7,092 nt of DNA, taken from NCBI GenBank assembly GCA_964638795.1, contig CAZXAX010000074.1, positions 1-7,092 on the forward strand, in the 5' to 3' direction. The notes below the pieces were generated by a model. That model was not told where the DNA came from and searched no databases. It worked only from the letters and a program-made list of their open reading frames with translations. The DNA comes from CAIYHK01 sp964638795 (GTDB lineage Bacteria > Actinomycetota > Acidimicrobiia > Acidimicrobiales > Ilumatobacteraceae). Below are positions 1 through 5,780 of this stretch, piece by piece; the first letter of the stretch is position 1; each line of letters opens with the position of its first letter. Both the position numbers and the translations under genes were made by a program.

Positions 1-104
1 GTGGAGACACCTCCGTCGAGGAGGTTGGTGTTGGCTGCGAGTGCTACGGCACCAGCAGCAATGATGCCGGTGACCGATAGTGCGGTTGCGATGGAAGATT
101 TCAT
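1..104 (-). CDS. Exported protein of unknown function, N-terminal part only (runs off left edge)
   Basis: Reading the minus strand from ATG at 104-102 gives 34 open codons to the window edge. The translation starts MKSSIATALSVTGIIAAG, continues with more Ala/Val-rich sequence, and then turns polar (NTNLLDGG). This is a signal peptide or N-terminal membrane anchor: one Lys after Met, a hydrophobic core of about 18 residues, and a possible signal-peptidase I site after ALA near residue 23. AGGT lies 8 bases before the ATG as a weak ribosome site, and a good promoter lies just upstream (125-154). The gene is divergent from a two-component system and separated from it by 91 bases, which is the classic position for a regulated target. 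The mature protein is not in the window, so no family can be given. The alternative, a spurious ORF, is less likely because signal peptide, ribosome site and promoter all line up. Confidence 0.72.
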   Translation of the reverse strand, partial: MKSSIATALSVTGIIAAGAVALAANTNLLDGGVS

Positions 105-124
105 GAAGTCCAACCTATAAAACG

Positions 125-154
125 CTTATCCAAGGCTGGTTCGGAGTTTGTCAA
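125..154 (-). promoter_or_regulatory. Sigma-70-like promoter for the divergent exported-protein gene
   Basis: On the minus strand a perfect -35 box TTGACA (plus coordinates 149-154) is followed after 18 bases by GATAAG (125-130), which matches TATAAT at four of six positions. Transcription would begin near 118 and give a 5' leader of about 14 bases before the ATG at 104. The boxes are read directly; activity is inferred. The -35 overlaps the direct repeat at 152-171, so a bound regulator could act on this promoter. Confidence 0.6.
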
Positions 155-171
155 AGAAATATCCAAGAAAT
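152..171. promoter_or_regulatory. Candidate response-regulator operator: two 9-bp direct repeats 11 bp apart
   Basis: CAAAGAAAT (152-160) and CCAAGAAAT (163-171) match at 8 of 9 bases and start 11 bp apart, one helical turn. OmpR/PhoB-family regulators typically bind as head-to-tail dimers to direct repeats with about this spacing. The site lies between the regulator gene and the divergent exported-protein gene and overlaps the -35 of the latter by three bases. No third repeat is seen at the next 11-bp step on either side. That this regulator binds here is an inference. Confidence 0.42.
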
Positions 172-195
172 CATGGGGTCGGCAAGACTGTTGAG

Positions 196-858
196 GTGAA
201 GGTTCTCCTGGTCGAAGACGATCCATCCATTGCTGCATCACTGGTGGAGGGCCTGCAAGCCAACGGTTTCACGGTCACCCATGTGAGTACCGGAGCTGGA
301 GCGCTGGCTGCACCGGCAGTTGATGTTGTGCTCTTGGACATTGGCCTGCCCGATATGGACGGGTTTGATGTGTGTCGGCAGATACGTAAATCATCAATGG
401 TGCCGATAATCCTGTTGACTGCACGCAGCGAAGAACTGGACCGTGTGGTGGGCTTAGAACTCGGAGCAGATGACTATGTAACTAAGCCGTTTGGCTTCCG
501 TGAATTAGTTGCTCGTATCCGTGCCGTTACACGTAGAGCAGGCATGGCAGAACCCGTAGCAAGTGGGCCAACAGTTCTCGGTGCATTGTCAATTGATGAA
601 CGCACCCGACGGGCGCTCTTGAACGGAGAGGAACTGCAGCTCACAACAAAAGAGTTTGACCTGCTGGTCTACTTGGCCGCCGAACCTGGGGTAGTGCACC
701 GACGCACCGACATCCTGGAACACGTATGGGATGTGAACTGGTATGGCCCGACGAAAACTCTCGATGCACACATTGCGGCGTTACGCAAGAAGCTCGGCAA
801 CCCTGAGTGGATTCAGGCGGTACGTGGTGTTGGATTCCGATTGGAAGTTCAAAGTTGA
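196..858 (+). CDS. OmpR/PhoB-family two-component response regulator
   Basis: This is a 220-residue DNA-binding response regulator, the usual length for the family. The receiver domain (about 1-115) has the acidic pair D8-D9, phospho-acceptor D48 in LLDIGLPDMDG, the switch Thr T75 in LLTAR and the conserved K97-P-F. The C-terminal winged helix (about 125-218) shows LTTKEFDLLVYLA, the recognition-helix stretch TKTLDAHIAALRKKLG and the closing VRGVGFRL. I start it at GTG 196 because MKVLLVEDD is the normal beginning of a receiver. A TTG at 148 would add 16 unrelated residues and place the start inside the operator-like repeats and the divergent promoter. No strong Shine-Dalgarno precedes GTG 196. 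Its TGA overlaps the kinase start, so the two are co-translated. The family assignment is firm, but the signal and regulon cannot be read, so no gene symbol is given. Confidence 0.95.
   Translation: MKVLLVEDDPSIAASLVEGLQANGFTVTHVSTGAGALAAPAVDVVLLDIGLPDMDGFDVCRQIRKSSMVPIILLTARSEELDRVVGLELGADDYVTKPFGFRELVARIRAVTRRAGMAEPVASGPTVLGALSIDERTRRALLNGEELQLTTKEFDLLVYLAAEPGVVHRRTDILEHVWDVNWYGPTKTLDAHIAALRKKLGNPEWIQAVRGVGFRLEVQS
843..857 (+). promoter_or_regulatory. Ribosome binding site and overlapping stop/start (TTGA) fixing the kinase start
   Basis: GGAAG at 843-847 sits 7 bases before TTG 855-857. That TTG overlaps the regulator's TGA (856-858) in the four-base TTGA arrangement. The geometry favours TTG 855 over the upstream in-frame GTG at 807, which would add 16 residues unlike a kinase N-terminus and lie wholly within the regulator gene. 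Translational coupling is inferred from the overlap. Confidence 0.65.
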
Positions 859-2258
859 AGCTTCGCCTACTCGCGGTGTTTCTGGGGCTGACTTTGGTGT
901 TCCTCGTGGTTCATGATGTACCACTTGGCTTCCATTTGGCTCGGGTTGAACGCGACCGTATCTATACAGCCACCGAACGCGATGCATTCACCATTGCTGG
1001 GAAAGTTACAGACGCCCTGACGCCAGCAGCTTTGGGCACTCCACAGTCTGATGCGTTGATGCGTTGGGCGATTGATTCCTACTTGGTTGCGGGTGAAGCC
1101 AAAGTTGTGATCGTTGATGGCAGTGGATATCTCGCTGCGAGCAGCGATCCAAACGACACAATCGGCTCTGACTTTACGAACCGTCCTGAAATTGCTGACT
1201 CATTGTTGGGGAATCCGACTTCTGGTGCGCGTGTATCGGAAACCTTGGGTGGTCACATTGTCTATGTCGCTGTACCCGTGCTCAGTGGTGCAAACGTACG
1301 CGGGGTAGTGCGTTTGACACTCGCTGAATCAATTGTCGACAATCGCGTGCGATCGCGGGTGATTGGAATCGCCATTGCTGCATTAATGACAATTGTCGCT
1401 GCGACTGTTGCTGCGTTTGTATCCGCTTCAGCCATCGCGCGTCCCATTAAGCGGCTTGAAAAACGCACTCAGGAACTCGCCGAAGGGGATTTGTCAGTTC
1501 GGGCCGAAGCAATTGGCCCGCCTGAGATTCGTGAACTCGCAGAGTCCTTCAATGAGATGGCAGACCGACTCGGAGCGTTCATTCAACAGCAAAAAGCATT
1601 TGCCGGTGATGCGTCTCATCAACTTCGAACACCTCTCACCGCACTGCGGTTGCGGCTCGAACAAGCCGGCGCGGAAATTGGTAAAGATCCTGATTCGGCA
1701 ACGGCGAACATCGATGCTGCCATGGGGGAAGCAGATCGTCTGCGTCGCCTGATTGAGCAATTGTTGCAACTCGCACGATCGGATGGGATGCAGTTGCCGT
1801 TGGCAAGAGTTGACGTCAGCGAGTTGGTGCGCGAGCGGGTCGAAGCCTGGACCGCCCTCGCCGAAGAGCGTGGTGATTCTCTTGTCGCTGATATCGCATC
1901 TGGTGTTGTGACTGACACGGTTGCAGAAGCCATTGAACAAATTGTCGACAACTTCATTGACAATGCAATTGAATACACGCCAACGGGGACCGCAATAACA
2001 GTGAGTCTTCAGCGCGAGGGCAACAAGGCGGTGATCACTGTTCGTGATACGGGACTTGGAATGTCAGAATCTGCACGAGGGCGAGCTTTTGACCGTTTCT
2101 GGCGAGGTGCCGAGGCGAGCAGTCGGCCCGAAGGCACGGGTCTTGGGCTCGCGATTGTTCAACAGCTGGCTGATGCCATTGGCGCTCATTGCGAACTGAA
2201 GGCCAATGAGCCACGCGGGCTTTGCGCGGTACTCACTCTGCCGATCGAAGCGAGCTGA
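855..2258 (+). CDS. Membrane sensor histidine kinase (HAMP, HisKA, HATPase_c), partner of the upstream regulator
   Basis: This 467-residue kinase begins KLRLLAVFLGLTLVFLVV, the first membrane segment (about 4-24). An extracytoplasmic sensor domain follows (about 28-165), with a Cache/PDC-like pattern (VVIVDGSGYLAASSDPNDT, then GGHIVYVAVPVL). The second membrane segment is at about 169-191, then a HAMP domain (about 192-245) containing ARPIKRLEKRTQELAEGDL. The dimerisation box DASHQLRTPLTAL carries phospho-acceptor H255. The ATPase domain has the N-box VDNFIDNAIEY (N366, N370), G1 DTGLGM (D398), the F-box FDRFW and G2 EGTGLGLAI (about 426-434), so it looks catalytically complete. The residue after the catalytic His is Gln rather than the usual Glu/Asp. 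The gene overlaps the regulator upstream, and its TGA directly abuts the stop of a convergent gene. The Cache/PDC label is my reading of the fold pattern and is less sure than the kinase core; the ligand is unknown. Confidence 0.95.
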   Translation: MKLRLLAVFLGLTLVFLVVHDVPLGFHLARVERDRIYTATERDAFTIAGKVTDALTPAALGTPQSDALMRWAIDSYLVAGEAKVVIVDGSGYLAASSDPNDTIGSDFTNRPEIADSLLGNPTSGARVSETLGGHIVYVAVPVLSGANVRGVVRLTLAESIVDNRVRSRVIGIAIAALMTIVAATVAAFVSASAIARPIKRLEKRTQELAEGDLSVRAEAIGPPEIRELAESFNEMADRLGAFIQQQKAFAGDASHQLRTPLTALRLRLEQAGAEIGKDPDSATANIDAAMGEADRLRRLIEQLLQLARSDGMQLPLARVDVSELVRERVEAWTALAEERGDSLVADIASGVVTDTVAEAIEQIVDNFIDNAIEYTPTGTAITVSLQREGNKAVITVRDTGLGMSESARGRAFDRFWRGAEASSRPEGTGLGLAIVQQLADAIGAHCELKANEPRGLCAVLTLPIEAS

Positions 2259-2822
2259 TTACTCGAGCCAGTTCGGAGCAGAAGCAAGTAATGACTTGCT
2301 CACTTCAAGGCAGCGATCGAGAATATTGCAGAACGACTCGGTGTCGTTCCTGTACATATCTGCCAATGGCACGCGCAGTTTGGCGACCAAGCTGAGGCTG
2401 CGTTCGGGTGCATCGGTTACGGAAGCGTACGAGTCAATTGCGGACACCTCAATTGGCAAATCGACTCCACCAATCCCAGCGATCTCAGTGGCCAACACCA
2501 ATAGGTCCGGGGGATTCTTGAGCGGGGGGAGAGTCCAAGTGAATTGCAATGGAAAAGAAAAACCCTCAGGAGGGTCAGCTTCGGGATCATCCATTGCGAG
2601 CACAGCATCTTCAAAACCCAGAAGTTCGCGAGGGTCAACTTCAAGCGATAGGTGCATGTCAATCGGGCCGTGACAGGCCTCGTTTGGGTGGAGATCGACT
2701 TCCCACAGCTGACGCAAGGAATAGGTCTCCACAAAGTGGCGTTCGTCGTGGACATGGAATCCGTGATCTATGGCATCACTCTTAATTTCAGACACATAGC
2801 CTGCAACATCCATCACTGCCAC
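2259..2822 (-). CDS. Conserved-looking acidic protein of unknown function (187 aa)
   Basis: I do not recognise this family. The ORF encodes a soluble, acidic protein with no signal peptide or membrane segment. It shows mixed hydrophobic/charged stretches such as SLRQLWEVDLHPNEACHG (about 35-52), the Pro/Asp-rich stretch MDDPEADPPEGF (about 77-88) and WTLPPLKNPPDLLVLA (about 96-111). Two cysteines lie near the C-terminus (C165, C171). The longest start is GTG 2822; GTG 2816 and ATG 2813 are in-frame alternatives, giving proteins two or three residues shorter. AAAAGG lies about 12 bases before GTG 2822, and an in-frame TAG sits just upstream, so it cannot extend further. It is convergent with the kinase (TAA at 2261-2259, directly against the kinase TGA) and divergent from the phosphatase with a 16-bp gap. 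It is probably real because it fills the space exactly between two well-supported genes, with no better ORF on the other strand. Confidence 0.72.
   Translation of the reverse strand: MAVMDVAGYVSEIKSDAIDHGFHVHDERHFVETYSLRQLWEVDLHPNEACHGPIDMHLSLEVDPRELLGFEDAVLAMDDPEADPPEGFSFPLQFTWTLPPLKNPPDLLVLATEIAGIGGVDLPIEVSAIDSYASVTDAPERSLSLVAKLRVPLADMYRNDTESFCNILDRCLEVSKSLLASAPNWLE
2551..2575 (-). terminator. Terminator-like hairpin plus T-run inside the 187-aa gene (doubtful)
   Basis: On the minus strand ACCCT-CCTG-AGGGT (2575-2562) is followed by TTTTCTTTTCC (2561-2551). This is a short perfect stem with a 4-base loop and a T-rich tail, the shape of a weak intrinsic terminator. It lies mid-gene and encodes an ordinary-looking stretch (PPEGFSFP), so it may be chance. 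Its stem is only 5 bp, or 6 bp if the 2-base loop is allowed. Confidence 0.2.
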
Positions 2823-2838
2823 GAATTCACACTACCTT

Positions 2839-3618
2839 TTGGGTGTGCGTTCTTTTAATGCCAGTTCTTCAAACGCAGAATTGCTTGATCTTGTGATGGG
2901 CGCAACCGATGCAGCATCTCAACTTTTAGCAACCTTGGGCGCGCAAAAAAATGTCATGACGGGTGTTCGTGAGGGTCAGTACTCAATTGATGTGGCAACG
3001 GATAACGCGATCCGTGAAGTGTTCACTTCGGCAGGGGTGGCAGTGTTTTCTGAAGAGAGCGGGTTCGATGAAGTCGTATGGCCGTTGTCGGGTGATGCTC
3101 TGGTCGCAGTTGTCGATCCACTAGACGGATCAACTAATGCCGACCGCGGAATCCCCTGGTATTCAACTTCTATTGCACTCATTGATGCCGTTGGACTTCG
3201 AATCGGTGTTGTAAAAAATCAAGCTAATGGCGATGTCTACGTAGCTTCGCGCGGTGAAGGTGCTTCACGTAACGGAATACCAATTCGCGTGGCGGAACCG
3301 CGCGCTCTGGCCCAGTCAGTGGTTGGAGTCTCCGCAATGCCAGATAAAGAAATCGGATGGTGGCAATTCCGCGCTCTGGGTTCAGCTGCACTCGATCTTT
3401 GTTTGGTTGCCTCCGGAGCTCTAGACGCATGGGTAGATTTCGGTTCGCACGGTATGTGGGATTACGCGGCGGGAATGCTCATAGTGCAAGAAGCAGGCGG
3501 AGCCGTGGACGAGGTATTCGGAAGGGGTCCGATGCACGCCGATTATGACTCACGGCGGACAATTGTGGCTGCGAGTGCAGGTGAACTTTTGCAAAAGTTG
3601 GTGCAAGCCAGAAAATAA
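2839..3618 (+). CDS. Inositol-monophosphatase-family phosphatase (Mg-dependent sugar-phosphate phosphatase)
   Basis: This 259-residue protein has the ordered metal-site motifs of the IMPase/SuhB superfamily: DVATDNAIRE (about 51-60), SEES with E72-E73, DPLDGSTN with D93 and D96, and late WDYAAG with D208. RALGSAALDLCLVASGALD (about 178-196) also fits the family pattern. Members hydrolyse phosphate monoesters such as inositol-1-phosphate, using bound Mg ions, in the cytoplasm. The DGSTN…RGIPWY form differs from the textbook DGTTNF and resembles actinobacterial members; the exact substrate (inositol phosphate, histidinol phosphate, fructose bisphosphate or PAP) cannot be read. The start is uncertain. 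TTG 2839 is the longest, GTG 2845 is close by, and TTG 2881, GTG 2893 or ATG 2896 would shorten the first helix; none has a good ribosome site. It is divergent from the 187-aa gene, and no promoter is clear. Confidence 0.9.
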   Translation: MGVRSFNASSSNAELLDLVMGATDAASQLLATLGAQKNVMTGVREGQYSIDVATDNAIREVFTSAGVAVFSEESGFDEVVWPLSGDALVAVVDPLDGSTNADRGIPWYSTSIALIDAVGLRIGVVKNQANGDVYVASRGEGASRNGIPIRVAEPRALAQSVVGVSAMPDKEIGWWQFRALGSAALDLCLVASGALDAWVDFGSHGMWDYAAGMLIVQEAGGAVDEVFGRGPMHADYDSRRTIVAASAGELLQKLVQARK

Positions 3619-3634
3619 ACCGCGAAATTTGCAC

Positions 3635-3640
3635 TAATTT
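3635..3640 (+). promoter_or_regulatory. -10-like box placed for a leaderless mRNA of the propeller gene
   Basis: TAATTT fits the TANNNT pattern of actinobacterial -10 elements. It ends 7 bases before the A of ATG 3648, so transcription would start at or next to the start codon. No Shine-Dalgarno is visible before that ATG, which agrees with leaderless translation, common in actinobacteria. No good -35 is seen at 17-18 bases upstream. The box also sits in the repeated element AATTTG-CACT-AATTTG (about 3627-3642). Confidence 0.35.
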
Positions 3641-3647
3641 GACCATC

Positions 3648-5747
3648 ATGCCGAGTTTCAAAAGACGTTTCGCGAACTTGGTATCGGTCTTATTGCTGGT
3701 ACTGCCTGCAGTGCAACTCTCGTCTGCGCCTGCGCATGGGGAAATTCTGCGTCTTCGAAACGACAGTGGGCTAACTGGCACTTTGTTTCGTCTGCTCTCA
3801 ACACCGGCAGGTGATGTACTCGGAGCAGATGATCGAGGCTTATACAAGTGGACTGCGGCCGCAGGCTGGAAACTCTTAGTTGAAGCTAAATACACGGTCA
3901 GTGAGGAATGTTCACGACGTGTTGTTCGATGTTACGAAGACCCGATAAACCTTGCATGGGGTGAGCCGATTTCATTTCCGATCTCTGGAGGTGAGTTCGT
4001 TGTCATTGAACCACTCGGTTTAAACGGTGATATCGCCATTATGACGAGCACCGACGGAGCCATGAACAACGAATGGTCAACGGTTCATGTTGCCGACAAC
4101 ATTTTTGTCCAATCGATAATTACTGATGGGCTTGAGCCACCTGAATCAATTACGGCCCTTGCCTATGACAAGAACAACATCCCATATGAATTTGTGAGCA
4201 ATGACTATGGGAATACATGGACACAAACCGAGTCACCCATGCGATCCACCCTTGCCGCCGAAGACGCGACCCCAGATCCAACCATTGAAGAGATTGAAGC
4301 AGAGAACCCTGGAACACTCGGCTATTTGGGTGACCTTTGGGATTACCTAGAGGTTGGTTCCCTACGAATTGCGGCGACTTTTGGCGGTGTATTCATGTCG
4401 TTGAACGGTGCTGCGTGGAAAGCCCAATCAGACGGTATTCCTGTGCACCCAAGACTTCGGCTCCTGCACACCAGTTTTGGCAACACTCATCTTGCAGGTG
4501 GAATTTCCGAAGAAGAGAGTGCATTGTTTCGCTCATCAGATGGGGGAGTCAATTTCACCCGCGTTTTGGATGTGCCGATGTATCAAGCTTTCACGTACAT
4601 GCGCATGCAGAGTGCGAGTGTTGCATACGGCTCATATGAAGGAACTGATCTTGAAGGCATCCGCTACGGACCCAAGATCTATCGAAGCGTAAACGGCGGA
4701 ATCAATTGGGAACCGCTCAACAATGATGACATCACTTTTGAACAGTCAGGATATGCAGGACAGTACGTTCGACTCATTGTGGATGTATCACCTAGCCCAC
4801 ACCTTGTGGTGGTAACCGCCGATATTTTCGGCGTCTACTTCGTGACAACATCAGACGATGGGGGCACGACATGGGATGCCCAAACGGAAATCGCTGGATG
4901 TTTGGCTCACAATGGCGAACCGCATGTGGATGGTGACACGTTGATGCTTCCAGCCAAAAATGGTGCTGGGGGATATGGATATTGCCGTTCAGTCAACGGT
5001 GGAGAATCGTGGTCATTTGTATCGGTTACCACTAGTTCGCAATTCAAACCAGGGTCACTCTTAGTTCAGCCCGATGGCTCACTGTTGGCGTTATCGAGTC
5101 TGGCGCCATTCGTTTCATCCGATAATGGGGCAACTTGGTCATTGAAAACTTGCGGTGATGTCTCGACGCCGATTGGACCAGTTGAATCGGGTGAGTTCGA
5201 TATCTCGGGTGCTCTTTGGGCTGTTTACTTTGATCACACTGGAGGATCATTGCCAAATGTGTTCCGCTCACCGGATGGTGGTTGTTCATGGGATGTGACC
5301 AGCGTGAGCAACTCACTTGATGATGATCTAGAGGACAACGTGCTTGATCTTGAACCAGATGTAGATCTTGAGCCGGAATCTGGGTTGCATGTGAGGGACC
5401 TAACCGGTGCACGAAACGTGCGAGTGATCGGCGTTGGGAACTCAGGATCTCTTAGATCCAAGGTTTACTGGGGTCCAAAGCCATCGGCACCACGAGGGCT
5501 CGCAGCAGTAGCAGGCAATCGCACGATCACGCTTTTGTTCACAGCGCCGATAACAAAGGGCCCTGGCACACTCATCTACACCTCAAGGTGTTCGACTCCG
5601 GGGCGCCGCTCAACGACTGTCAAGAGCTCCAAAGTCACACACTTGCACAAGAATCTGGTCTCAGGCAGGACCTACTCCTGTACGGTTTTTGTATCGAACC
5701 CGATGGGTAACTCTGGTTCGGTCAGGGTTTCCAAAAAGGCTGGATAA
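3648..5747 (+). CDS. Secreted Asp-box (BNR) beta-propeller protein with C-terminal fibronectin-III-like domain
   Basis: This 699-residue protein begins with a signal peptide: basic MPSFKRRF, a Leu/Val-rich core, and a likely cleavage site after APA (residue 29). About nine Asp-box-like turns (S-x-D-x-G-x-T-W) are visible: SNDYGNTW (184), SSDGGVNF (296), SVNGGINW (347), SDDGGTTW (402), SVNGGESW (448), SSDNGATW (490), SPDGGCSW (541), and degenerate ones near 134 and 251. Such repeats build sialidase- or sortilin-type propellers. I see no FRIP motif or sialidase arginine triad, so a binding or structural role is more likely than hydrolysis. An acidic linker follows (about 556-579), then a fibronectin-III-like domain (about 613-699) with two cysteines that could pair, ending in basic residues. 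ATG 3648 is preferred over TTG 3639, which adds only three residues. The gene probably shares an operon with the next secreted protein; ligand and partner are unknown. Confidence 0.88.
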   Translation: MPSFKRRFANLVSVLLLVLPAVQLSSAPAHGEILRLRNDSGLTGTLFRLLSTPAGDVLGADDRGLYKWTAAAGWKLLVEAKYTVSEECSRRVVRCYEDPINLAWGEPISFPISGGEFVVIEPLGLNGDIAIMTSTDGAMNNEWSTVHVADNIFVQSIITDGLEPPESITALAYDKNNIPYEFVSNDYGNTWTQTESPMRSTLAAEDATPDPTIEEIEAENPGTLGYLGDLWDYLEVGSLRIAATFGGVFMSLNGAAWKAQSDGIPVHPRLRLLHTSFGNTHLAGGISEEESALFRSSDGGVNFTRVLDVPMYQAFTYMRMQSASVAYGSYEGTDLEGIRYGPKIYRSVNGGINWEPLNNDDITFEQSGYAGQYVRLIVDVSPSPHLVVVTADIFGVYFVTTSDDGGTTWDAQTEIAGCLAHNGEPHVDGDTLMLPAKNGAGGYGYCRSVNGGESWSFVSVTTSSQFKPGSLLVQPDGSLLALSSLAPFVSSDNGATWSLKTCGDVSTPIGPVESGEFDISGALWAVYFDHTGGSLPNVFRSPDGGCSWDVTSVSNSLDDDLEDNVLDLEPDVDLEPESGLHVRDLTGARNVRVIGVGNSGSLRSKVYWGPKPSAPRGLAAVAGNRTITLLFTAPITKGPGTLIYTSRCSTPGRRSTTVKSSKVTHLHKNLVSGRTYSCTVFVSNPMGNSGSVRVSKKAG
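5346..5381 (+). repeat. Two tandem 18-bp units encoding an acidic DLEPxx repeat in the linker
   Basis: GATCTTGAACCAGATGTA (5346-5363) is followed directly by GATCTTGAGCCGGAATCT (5364-5381). They share GATCTTGARCCRGA and are in frame, giving DLEPDV then DLEPES (residues 567-578). This looks like a small in-frame duplication in the acidic linker between propeller and C-terminal domain. The preceding LDDDLEDNVL extends the acidic stretch. Confidence 0.6.
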
Positions 5748-5771
5748 ACGGGGTCGTCAAAGCTCAAAAAT

Positions 5772-5777
5772 GGGGGA
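5772..5777 (+). promoter_or_regulatory. Ribosome binding site of the last gene
   Basis: GGGGGA lies 3 bases before ATG 5781 and is the strongest Shine-Dalgarno-like run in the window. The spacing is short, but it fixes this ATG as the start. The 33-base gap to the propeller gene shows no clear hairpin or promoter, which supports co-transcription. Confidence 0.6.
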
Positions 5778-5780
5778 TTA

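Noticed and set aside
148..195. TTG 148 as the response-regulator start, giving a 236-residue protein.
   Set aside because: The extra 16 residues are unlike a receiver N-terminus, and the start would sit inside the divergent promoter and repeats; GTG 196 begins exactly at the normal MKVLLVEDD.
1494..1940. Long minus-strand open frame opposite the kinase.
   Set aside because: It lies wholly inside the kinase HAMP to ATPase region; its translation is rich in Cys, Arg and Ser and has no recognisable domain, as expected of an antisense shadow.
2854..2859. TTTAAT as a -10 box for the phosphatase gene.
   Set aside because: No -35 lies at a workable distance (the nearest, TTCACA at 2826-2831, is 22 bases away), and it falls after the likely start codon.
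2858..2896. ATG 2858 as the phosphatase start.
   Set aside because: It is in another frame and reaches a stop within about a dozen codons.
3479..3895. Minus-strand open frame crossing the phosphatase/propeller junction.
   Set aside because: It overlaps two well-supported genes and has a low-complexity, Arg/Ser-rich translation without a start signal.
3648..5747. Annotating the propeller protein as a sialidase.
   Set aside because: Asp-box turns are clear, but no FRIP motif, arginine triad or other catalytic signature could be seen, and Asp boxes occur in many non-enzymatic propellers.
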